Below are positions 1 through 5,032 of a stretch of DNA of 5,032 bases, piece after piece. The position numbers were made by a program, and so were the translations under genes. Where the stretch lies: the NCBI GenBank assembly GCA_945890595.1, contig CAMDCQ010000165.1:1-5032 (forward strand). The letters are read 5' to 3'. The stretch's first letter is position 1; each line of letters begins with the position of its first letter. Under the pieces are notes generated by a model. That model did not search any database, was not told the origin of the DNA, and saw only the letters and a program-made list of their open reading frames with translations. This DNA is from Chitinophaga pinensis (GTDB lineage: Bacteria; Bacteroidota; Bacteroidia; NS11-12g; UBA9320).

Positions 1-615
1 CAAGAACGTGAAGATGAAATAGATGGTATCCAAAACTACCTGAATCAATTAACCAAAAAACAAATACTAGACTCGCCACTTGGCGTAAGAATAGAAGGTG
101 GAGACGTAATAGTGCACAACGAATACTTATTTGTAGGCTATGCCAATGAAAAAGACTTTTATGGATATAAAACCGCCCGTACCAATGAGAATGGACTTAA
201 CTACCTGAAAGAGAAATTCCCTGCTAAAAAAGTAATTGGCATAGAGCTAAACAAATCGGACTACGAGCCCCGAGAGAATGCACTTCACTTGGATTGCTGC
301 TTTCAGCCACTTGGCCTGGGGCACGCCTTAATCTTTGAAGACGGATTTAAAAATCAGTCTTCTTTAGATACCATTAAAGATATTTTTGGCGCCGATAAGC
401 TGATTAAAGTAAATAGAGAAGAAATGTATTCCATGGGATGCAACGTGTTTTCTATAGACAGAGATATTGTGGTAAGCGAGCGTGGTTTTGTGCGTATCAA
501 CGAAAAATTAAAAGAAAGAGGGTACACCGTAGAAGAAATACCTTATTACCAGATTTCTAAACTGGAGGGTTTACTCCGATGTTCTACTTTACCTACCCTA
601 CGAGAAAATGATTAA
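1..615 (+). CDS. Arginine deiminase / dimethylarginine dimethylaminohydrolase-like protein, 5'-truncated by window edge
   Basis: The reading frame is open from base 1 to the TAA at 613-615, giving the last 204 residues of a longer protein. The in-frame GTG at 112 is not a credible start, because the conserved EGGDV motif (fragment residues 32-36) lies before it. This is a guanidino-group-modifying enzyme with the pentein fold. It shows EGGD, a catalytic-type HLD (H96, D98) and a C-terminal catalytic-type Cys in LLRCSTLP (C194), ten residues from the end. Such enzymes attack the guanidinium carbon through Cys, releasing ammonia from arginine (deiminase) or a methylamine from methylarginine (DDAH), and both give citrulline. 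The His-to-Cys spacing of about 98 residues is nearer DDAH than classical arginine deiminase, so total length is probably near 300 residues with about 100 missing. The glycine pair usually preceding the Cys reads EG-LL here. The 3' end overlaps ctlX by 8 nt. Family is secure; exact substrate is not. Confidence 0.85.
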   Translation, partial: QEREDEIDGIQNYLNQLTKKQILDSPLGVRIEGGDVIVHNEYLFVGYANEKDFYGYKTARTNENGLNYLKEKFPAKKVIGIELNKSDYEPRENALHLDCCFQPLGLGHALIFEDGFKNQSSLDTIKDIFGADKLIKVNREEMYSMGCNVFSIDRDIVVSERGFVRINEKLKERGYTVEEIPYYQISKLEGLLRCSTLPTLREND

Positions 616-1528
616 TACTATTCCTAAAAGTGTGGCTATGGTGAGACCTAAGAGTTTTGCTTTCAATCCACAAACCGCAGAAAATAATGCTTTTCAACAC
701 GAATTAGCCCATTTCACTCCTGCTCAAATACAAGATATTGCTGCCCTAGAATTTGATAATATGGTAGCTATGCTCAAGGCAAAAGGCATTAAAGTGATGG
801 TGTTTCAGGAACAAGATAGCAATACCCCAGATTCTATTTTTCCCAACAACTGGTTTAGCACGTTTACCCATGAAGTGGTTTTGTACCCTATGTACACCCC
901 CAACAGAAGGCTTGAGCGTAAATCTGCAGTGTACAAAAAAATAGCAAACGACTTACGTAAGCCACTTAATACCCAGCTGCTCAAGGAAGAAAAGAAAGGT
1001 GAAATACTAGAAGGCACCGGAAGCTTGGTTTGTGATTATGCTTCTAAAACTGCTTTTGCGGCTATTTCGCCGCGAACAACGCATGAGGCACTCGATCGTT
1101 TTGAGCAGGTGTCAGGCTATTCTTCCGTGCGGTTTGACGCAATGGGTCCTGACGGTAATTTAATATACCACACCAACGTAATGATGACCATGGGTAACAC
1201 CTTCGTGATTATTGGGCTGGATACTATAGCAGAAGAGCATAAAACAAGCGTTGCTGCGCAACTAACTTCTTTAGGCAAAGATATTATTGCACTTACCAAT
1301 GAGCAAGTATATGCTCATTTTGCCGGAAACATGTTACAGTTACAAAACGCTAAAGGAAAACAGTTTTTAGTAATGTCCAGCGAAGCATTCTCTTGCTTAA
1401 CTAGCGAGCAAAAAGACCTCATCCAAAACAAGCATCAAAATGAAATAATAGCCGTACCCATACACCTTATCGAGAAGATAGGCGGCGGTAGTGCCAGATG
1501 TATGATGGCCGAACTTTTTCACGCATAA
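608..1528 (+). CDS. ctlX: CtlX-type citrulline hydrolase (arginine deiminase-related, pentein fold)
   Basis: A complete protein of 306 residues in the arginine deiminase-related family often named citrulline utilization hydrolase CtlX. The inferred reaction is hydrolysis of the citrulline ureido group to ornithine, ammonia and CO2 in the cytoplasm. Visible landmarks in order are MVRPKSFAFN with a following NNAFQ near the N-terminus (residues 11-30), D75 and FPNNW (78-82) for substrate binding, EGTGSLVCD with E135, YHTN with the catalytic-type H188, and GGGSARC with the nucleophile-type C298 eight residues from the end. All expected pentein catalytic positions are therefore present and the length is normal for the family. 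The ATG at 608 lies inside the end of the preceding gene (8-nt overlap), implying translational coupling; no Shine-Dalgarno is seen. An upstream enzyme making citrulline next to this one suggests a two-step arginine to ornithine route. Fold and active site are secure; citrulline as substrate rests on family naming. Confidence 0.85.
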   Translation: MINTIPKSVAMVRPKSFAFNPQTAENNAFQHELAHFTPAQIQDIAALEFDNMVAMLKAKGIKVMVFQEQDSNTPDSIFPNNWFSTFTHEVVLYPMYTPNRRLERKSAVYKKIANDLRKPLNTQLLKEEKKGEILEGTGSLVCDYASKTAFAAISPRTTHEALDRFEQVSGYSSVRFDAMGPDGNLIYHTNVMMTMGNTFVIIGLDTIAEEHKTSVAAQLTSLGKDIIALTNEQVYAHFAGNMLQLQNAKGKQFLVMSSEAFSCLTSEQKDLIQNKHQNEIIAVPIHLIEKIGGGSARCMMAELFHA

Positions 1529-1535
1529 ATTACCC

Positions 1536-2234
1536 ATGAAGGTAGAAACAATACTCACCCCTGCCCTATTTTACCAAGTAGAAAACGTAGAAGATAAAAT
1601 AGTAGTTGTTATTGACATACTAAGAGCGACATCCACTATAACCACTATTTTACACAATGGCGCAACAGCCGTTATTCCGGTGAAGGAAGAGACCGAAGCA
1701 GAGACCTATAAAGCCAACGGATTTTTAGTAGGCGGCGAACGCGGCGGCGAAACCATTCCTGGATTTCACTTTGGAAACTCTCCTTTTCACTACGCACCTG
1801 AACTGGTTGCGGGTAACGAAGTAGTGCTCACCACCACCAACGGTACCAAGTGTATCGAAATGGCAAAAATGGCACATCAAGTGGTGATCGGTTCCTTTTT
1901 GAACCTAGAAGCGGTGATTCAACATTTAAAAAACAGCCAGAGAGATGTAGTACTTTTTTGTGCGGGCTGGAAAGACAGGATTAATTTAGAAGATAGTTTA
2001 TTTGCAGGAGCAGTGGCGGCGTCATATCCTGTGCGCGATTGCGATGATGCTACACTTATGGCTAGAGATGCTTTTGAGCTGGCCAAGGACAATATTTTCG
2101 AAACCTTACAAAATTCTAATCACTTTAAAAGACTTGCTAGCAAAGGAGTAACCAAAGACATAGCCTATTGCTGCGAAGTGAATGTATTGCGCATCGTACC
2201 GGTGCTACAAGAAGGTAAATTAGTTATAGCCTAG
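1536..2234 (+). CDS. comB: 2-phosphosulfolactate phosphatase family protein (ComB)
   Basis: A complete 232-residue protein matching the ComB family, whose founding archaeal member dephosphorylates 2-phosphosulfolactate to sulfolactate (Mg-dependent) in coenzyme M synthesis. The family signatures are all visible: VVVIDILRATST near residues 23-34 with D27 and R30, GGERGG around 66-71, then GFHFGNSP (76-83), TTTNGT (99-104), and a CAG motif at 142-144 followed by LEDSLFAG (151-158). The length is normal. The start is the ATG at 1536, 7 nt after the ctlX stop and preceded by an A/T-rich stretch without a Shine-Dalgarno, so it probably shares a transcript with the two upstream genes. No ComA (phosphosulfolactate synthase) is visible, and bacteria of this group are not known for coenzyme M. 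The physiological substrate may be sulfolactate phosphate for another sulfonate pathway, or a different 2-phospho-hydroxyacid. Family membership is confident; the role is open. Confidence 0.9.
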   Translation: MKVETILTPALFYQVENVEDKIVVVIDILRATSTITTILHNGATAVIPVKEETEAETYKANGFLVGGERGGETIPGFHFGNSPFHYAPELVAGNEVVLTTTNGTKCIEMAKMAHQVVIGSFLNLEAVIQHLKNSQRDVVLFCAGWKDRINLEDSLFAGAVAASYPVRDCDDATLMARDAFELAKDNIFETLQNSNHFKRLASKGVTKDIAYCCEVNVLRIVPVLQEGKLVIA

Positions 2235-2250
2235 CGCTACGTTACTATAA
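2224..2250. repeat. Inverted repeat at the comB/rpiB convergent junction, possible weak bidirectional terminator
   Basis: The 6-nt arms TTATAG (2224-2229) and CTATAA (2245-2250) are perfect inverted copies around a 15-nt centre. The centre holds the palindrome TAGCGCTA (2232-2239), which includes the comB stop codon. It spans almost the whole 18-nt gap between two convergent genes, the expected place for a shared terminator. The arms are AT-rich and no T-run follows on either strand, so this is not a classical intrinsic terminator and may be chance. Confidence 0.25.
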
Positions 2251-2252
2251 TC

Positions 2253-2687
2253 TTAACACGGAATCTTATCGATTCTGGTCTGATGTCTGCCACCTTCAAA
2301 AACCTCATCCACATACGTTTGGAATACTTCTAAGGCTTCATTTTCGCTCAAGAAACGAGCAGGCAGGCAAATTATATTGGCATTATTGTGTTGCTTAATA
2401 AGTGCTGCTACTTCCTTGTTCCAAGCTAATCCAGCGCGAATTCCTTGGTGCTTATTGGCAGTTATGCACACGCCATTGGCACTCCCACAAATCAAAATAC
2501 CAAATGCTGCCGTCCCTTTTTCTACATCAAGGGCTACTGGATGTACATAGTCGGGATAGTCTACAGAGGAAGAACCGTCTGTACCGTGATTTACAAACGT
2601 AAATTGGTCAGCGTATTTTTCAATAATTCTATTTTTAAGGTCTGTACCTGCGTGATCGTTTCCTATGGATACGTTAATTTTTGTCAT
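2253..2687 (-). CDS. rpiB: Ribose-5-phosphate isomerase B
   Basis: A complete protein of 144 residues, close to the usual length of about 150, of the RpiB/LacAB sugar-phosphate isomerase family. It interconverts ribose 5-phosphate and ribulose 5-phosphate in the non-oxidative pentose phosphate pathway, in the cytoplasm, normally as a dimer. Visible landmarks are the N-terminal GNDHAG with D11 and H12, DYPDY (43-47), the catalytic-type Cys in GILICGSANG (C67), NKHQGIR (78-84), the ring-opening-type His in HNNAN (H100), and the phosphate-binding run GGRHQTR with R134, H135 and R138. One oddity is A70 in the loop after the catalytic Cys, where a glycine is usual. The ATG overlaps the tatC stop as ATGA, so translation is probably coupled to tatC. 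A galactose-6-phosphate isomerase subunit (LacA/LacB) is the main alternative but no lac-type partner is nearby. Confidence 0.93.
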   Translation of the reverse strand: MTKINVSIGNDHAGTDLKNRIIEKYADQFTFVNHGTDGSSSVDYPDYVHPVALDVEKGTAAFGILICGSANGVCITANKHQGIRAGLAWNKEVAALIKQHNNANIICLPARFLSENEALEVFQTYVDEVFEGGRHQTRIDKIPC

Positions 2688-3520
2688 TCTTCGGTTAATT
2701 CTATGGGTGCTGGTGCTACTTTGCGTGCTATGATGATTCCTACTTCATACAGAATCATAATGGGTATACTTAATATTAATTGACTAGCCACATCCGGCGG
2801 TGTAACAATGGCTGCGACAATCAAAATAACCACGATGGCTACTCGCCGGTATTCTTTCATACTTTGGGCCGTAAGCAGCCCTATTTTGGCTAAGAAATAC
2901 ACGACAATGGGCAGCTCAAACAGTAAACCTGCGCCCAAGGTTAGCATGGTTATAAAACTAATGACGGAACTCACTTTAAAGTTGCGTTCTATATCTGGGC
3001 TAAGGCTATAATTAGCTAAAAAATTAACGGAAATAGGTGATAGGATATAATAGCCAAAGAGAATACCACTAAAAAAAAGCAGTGATGCAAACCCAATGAC
3101 CAAACCTGAATAGCGTTTTTCTGTTCTTTTTAACGCCGGTTTGATAAATCGATAAATCTCAAAAAGGATGTACGGAACTGCTATGATTAATCCACCAATA
3201 ATGGCAATCATAAAATGCTGATAGAACTGTTCTTGGATATCTAATGATTGTAACTTAAAGTCCATTTTGTTGATACAAACCCTATCGTCGTGATACAGAT
3301 ATTGACTCAACTCGCACATTTTTCGGTAGGTCCAAAAATCAGGCTTGGTAGAGCCTAGTAGTATTTTATCAAAGATATATCTTCCATGGATAAAGGAAAA
3401 AATGGAACCTACTACCACGGCAATCACCGATCTCACCAGATGCCAACGCAATGCTTCTAAATGTTCCATAAAGGACATTTGTGCATCGTATTCGTCTACA
3501 TCTATTTGGTCTAACGCCAT
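2684..3520 (-). CDS. tatC: Sec-independent (twin-arginine) protein translocase subunit TatC
   Basis: A complete 278-residue inner-membrane protein with about six transmembrane segments (roughly 27-46, 104-124, 139-160, 183-210, 225-240, 246-266). TatC is the receptor for twin-arginine signal peptides and works with TatA/TatB to export folded proteins. Diagnostic features are MSFMEHLEALRWHL before the first helix (15-28), FIKPALKRTEKR (125-136) with E134 at the signal-peptide-binding glutamate position, FELPIVVYFL (201-210), and TPPDVASQLILSIP (240-253). The residue aligned with the other signal-peptide-binding glutamate (E15 in E. coli) appears to be A23, with a glutamate one position earlier. 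The first periplasmic loop (about 47-103) is long and carries the only two cysteines of the protein, C69 and C82. The gene starts 7 nt after fabG behind an A/T-rich tract and overlaps rpiB by 4 nt. No tatA or tatB is visible in the window. Confidence 0.96.
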   Translation of the reverse strand: MALDQIDVDEYDAQMSFMEHLEALRWHLVRSVIAVVVGSIFSFIHGRYIFDKILLGSTKPDFWTYRKMCELSQYLYHDDRVCINKMDFKLQSLDIQEQFYQHFMIAIIGGLIIAVPYILFEIYRFIKPALKRTEKRYSGLVIGFASLLFFSGILFGYYILSPISVNFLANYSLSPDIERNFKVSSVISFITMLTLGAGLLFELPIVVYFLAKIGLLTAQSMKEYRRVAIVVILIVAAIVTPPDVASQLILSIPIMILYEVGIIIARKVAPAPIELTEE

Positions 3521-3527
3521 TATTTAT

Positions 3528-4277
3528 TTACATTAACATGCCACCACACACACTAAGCACTTGTCCGCTTACGTATGTAGACATGTCACTTCCAAGGTAA
3601 ACGCATGCATTCGCCACATCATCTGTAGTTCCACCGCGTTTCAATGGTATACCGTCTGTCCATTTTTTAAGTGCGTCCTCTCCTAATTCCGCTGTCATTT
3701 CGGTTTCTATAAAACCAGGAGTTATAACATTACATCTAACGCCCCTGCTTCCTAATTCTTTCGCCATCGACTTTGAAAATCCAATAATTCCCGCTTTAGA
3801 AGCTGCATAATTGCTTTGACCTGCATTACCCATCACTCCTACTACACTGCTCATATTGATAATGCTACCGCTTTTTTGACTAAGGAAGGTTCTTAAGCTT
3901 GCTTTGGTAAGATTGAAAACAGACTTTAAGTTCACATTCATAACTTCATCCCATTGCTCTTCGCTCATGCGCATTAGCAAATTGTCACGCGTAATGCCGG
4001 CGTTATTTATCAAGATATCTATCCTTCCAAACTCTGCAACTACTGCGTCTATAAATGTTTGCGCAGATGTAAAATCAGCTGCATCACTTTGAAAACCTTT
4101 CACTTTAACGCCATATTTAGAAGATAATTCTTCTTCAAGTGCCTTTGCTTTTTCTACAGAACTGGCAAAGCTAAAAGCGATATTACAACCTTCAGCGGCA
4201 TACTTCTCAGCTATCCCTCTTCCAATGCCTCTGCTGGCTCCAGTGATAACTGCTGTTTTATTTTCTAGTAACTTCAT
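3528..4277 (-). CDS. fabG: 3-oxoacyl-[acyl-carrier-protein] reductase FabG
   Basis: A 249-residue short-chain dehydrogenase/reductase that matches FabG, the NADPH-dependent enzyme reducing 3-oxoacyl-ACP to 3-hydroxyacyl-ACP in each cycle of type II fatty-acid synthesis. The Rossmann cofactor motif TGASRGIG is at 12-19 and NNAG at 91-94. The catalytic tetrad is intact: N116, S144 (MSSVVGVMGNAGQ), Y157 and K161 (NYAASKAG). ITPGFIETEMT (185-195) and the C-terminal SGQVLSVCGGM also fit. I chose the ATG at 4277 (MKLLENKT) because it gives the usual FabG length. The frame stays open to an ATG at 4352, but those extra 25 residues are cysteine-rich, resemble nothing in FabG, and would start upstream of a good TAnnTTTG promoter element. 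The gene leads a probable fabG-tatC-rpiB transcript. Other SDR enzymes are possible but the active-site context is strongly FabG-like. Confidence 0.93.
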   Translation of the reverse strand: MKLLENKTAVITGASRGIGRGIAEKYAAEGCNIAFSFASSVEKAKALEEELSSKYGVKVKGFQSDAADFTSAQTFIDAVVAEFGRIDILINNAGITRDNLLMRMSEEQWDEVMNVNLKSVFNLTKASLRTFLSQKSGSIINMSSVVGVMGNAGQSNYAASKAGIIGFSKSMAKELGSRGVRCNVITPGFIETEMTAELGEDALKKWTDGIPLKRGGTTDDVANACVYLGSDMSTYVSGQVLSVCGGMLM

Positions 4278-4296
4278 TTTTTGGATCTTGGTGCAG

Positions 4297-4304
4297 CAAA
4301 GGTA
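4297..4304 (-). promoter_or_regulatory. Putative Bacteroidota-type -7 promoter element (TAnnTTTG) upstream of fabG
   Basis: On the minus strand these bases read TACCTTTG, an exact match to the TAnnTTTG element recognised by the primary sigma factor of Bacteroidota. It ends 19 nt before the fabG ATG at 4277, which would give a short leader of about 15 nt. I see no convincing TTTG/TTG -33 element at the expected distance upstream, so the assignment is tentative. It would drive fabG-tatC-rpiB. Confidence 0.4.
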
Positions 4305-4393
4305 TTTCAAGCATTCACATTTCATAGTACGAATAATCCCTATTTCTTGCACATTTCAACAAAACTATTACCGCACATTATCGTTTGTGTTAT

Positions 4394-4858
4394 ATGGGTT
4401 TTTACAGCATCACATCCGAGCAAACGTTACCTATAACGTTAGACGAAGCTTGGGATTTCTTTTCATCACCGCGCAACTTGAGTAAAATAACTCCCAAGGA
4501 AATGGGATTTATTATCACCAATACTCCTTCCCCTAAAATGTTTGAAGGTCAGATTATTACGTATAAAGTTAGTCCTGTATTGGGTATTAAAATAAACTGG
4601 ATGACGGAAATAACCACGGTAAAAGAAGGAGAATATTTCATAGACGAACAACGCTTCGGACCCTATGCCTTGTGGCATCACAGACACAGTTTTAAAGCAG
4701 TACCTGGCGGTGTACAGATGAATGACGAGGTAAATTACAAATTACCTTTTGGCATTTTAGGTGATATTGCACACGCACTTTTTGTAAAAAATAAACTCAA
4801 ACACATCTTCGCTTACCGGGAAAAAGTACTGGTAGAAATGTTTGCGGATATGAAATAA
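4394..4858 (+). CDS. SRPBCC (START/Bet v 1-like) family protein, ligand unknown
   Basis: A 154-residue protein from the ATG at 4394. An in-frame TTG nine bases earlier (4385) is possible but would add only three residues not expected of the family. The pattern fits the SRPBCC helix-grip fold: an N-terminal strand and helix with LPITLDEAWDFFSSPRNLSKITP (about 12-34), FEGQIITYKV (50-59), a central WMTEIT (69-74), DEQRFGPYALWHH (84-96) and KLPFGILGDIAHALFV (116-131) before a charged C-terminal helix. Members form a hydrophobic pocket for lipids or other small molecules. The FGPYALWHH and PFGILGD runs resemble a conserved family of bacterial ligand-binding or 'cell division inhibitor'-labelled SRPBCC proteins, but no function is established that I can name. 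No signal peptide or transmembrane segment is seen, so it is probably cytoplasmic. It is transcribed divergently from fabG across 116 nt and converges on the deaminase gene. Fold confident; function unknown. Confidence 0.8.
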   Translation: MGFYSITSEQTLPITLDEAWDFFSSPRNLSKITPKEMGFIITNTPSPKMFEGQIITYKVSPVLGIKINWMTEITTVKEGEYFIDEQRFGPYALWHHRHSFKAVPGGVQMNDEVNYKLPFGILGDIAHALFVKNKLKHIFAYREKVLVEMFADMK

Positions 4859-4868
4859 AACGAAATTC

Positions 4869-5032
4869 TTATTTTTTGTGGAGCTCAAAGTGAAAAGGTA
4901 GGAACTGGCCAACATCTTGCGCACGATACACGGTATCTCCTCCATCCCACATCCAAATTTTGATGGGTGCTTTCTGTCTATTTTGAATATCTGAAATAAC
5001 TTGCAAGCAACCTGCACATGGAACTAGCATTT
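4869..5032 (-). CDS. cdd: Cytidine deaminase, C-terminal part, truncated by window edge
   Basis: Reading leftward from the right edge, 53 codons run to a TAA at 4869-4871, so the N-terminal part lies outside the window. The visible start of the fragment holds VPCAGCLQVISD, with two cysteines spaced as in the second zinc motif PCxxC of cytidine/deoxycytidylate deaminases. A basic stretch, a beta-strand-like IKIWMWDG, and the terminal LPFHF, typical of the cytidine deaminase C-terminus (LLPxxF), follow. The enzyme hydrolytically converts cytidine or deoxycytidine to the uridine form in pyrimidine salvage. The first zinc motif (C/H-AE) would be upstream and cannot be checked. PCAGC in place of the commoner PCG-C, and the WMW strand, make this a somewhat divergent member. 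It converges on the SRPBCC gene with a 10-nt gap. Another zinc-dependent nucleoside or nucleotide deaminase is the main alternative. Confidence 0.72.
   Translation of the reverse strand, partial: MLVPCAGCLQVISDIQNRQKAPIKIWMWDGGDTVYRAQDVGQFLPFHFELHKK

Noticed and set aside
112..615. A complete small 167-residue gene starting at GTG 112
   Set aside because: The frame is open upstream to base 1 and the upstream codons encode the conserved EGGDV motif, so the gene is cut by the window edge and does not start at 112.
2402..2783. Plus-strand open frames opposite rpiB and the end of tatC
   Set aside because: They are antisense to two well-recognised genes, show no family motifs and have no plausible start context.
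4382..4387. TAnnTTTG-like promoter for the SRPBCC gene (sequence TATCGTTTG ending at 4387)
   Set aside because: The spacing has three rather than two bases between TA and TTTG, no TTG element lies at the right distance, and it would leave almost no leader before the ATG at 4394.
4225..4485. An 86-residue plus-strand frame spanning the fabG/SRPBCC divergent region
   Set aside because: It overlaps the start of fabG antisense and the start of the SRPBCC gene in another frame, with no recognisable motif.
4853..4874. AAATAA/TTATTT inverted repeat at the SRPBCC/deaminase convergent junction as a terminator
   Set aside because: The 6-bp stem is entirely A-T with a 10-nt loop and is formed mostly by the two stop codons and flanking A/T runs; too weak to call.
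4757..5017. An 86-residue minus-strand frame across the end of the SRPBCC gene and the deaminase
   Set aside because: It is out of frame with the recognisable PCAGC...LPFHF deaminase reading and overlaps the SRPBCC gene antisense; its protein has no recognisable features.

Overview
The window is a compact, AT-leaning bacterial chromosome segment with eight protein genes and almost no intergenic space. Two of the genes run off the edges. I see no RNA genes, mobile elements or CRISPR arrays. The organism is probably a member of Bacteroidota, most likely a flavobacterium-like lineage. The protein variants support this (a TatC with a long first periplasmic loop, a FabG beginning MKLLENK, a CtlX-type hydrolase). 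Gene starts lack Shine-Dalgarno sequences and sit behind A/T-rich tracts. A TAnnTTTG promoter element lies before fabG. The lineage call rests on recalled family patterns, not on a search.

Left block (1-2234, plus strand): three tightly packed genes that look like one operon. First is the C-terminal two thirds of an arginine deiminase/DDAH-like enzyme. It overlaps by 8 nt a full-length CtlX-type citrulline hydrolase of the same superfamily. After 7 nt comes a ComB-type 2-phosphosulfolactate phosphatase. The first two suggest a two-step route from arginine (or a methylarginine) through citrulline to ornithine. ComB has no obvious partner in view.

Middle block (2253-4277, minus strand): fabG, tatC and rpiB, read in that order with a 7-nt gap and then a 4-nt ATGA overlap, so probably one transcript. 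They serve fatty-acid elongation, export of folded proteins and the pentose phosphate pathway, so the grouping looks like housekeeping rather than a dedicated system. This block converges on comB across 18 nt.

Right block (4394-5032): a small SRPBCC-fold protein of unknown ligand reads away from fabG across a 116-nt divergent spacer, the largest non-coding stretch here. It converges, across 10 nt, on the C-terminal end of a cytidine deaminase that continues beyond the right edge.

I found no clear sign of an undescribed multi-gene system. The most interesting details are the paired arginine/citrulline enzymes, a lone cysteine pair in the TatC periplasmic loop, an alanine at a usually acidic signal-peptide-binding position of TatC, and an orphan ComB.
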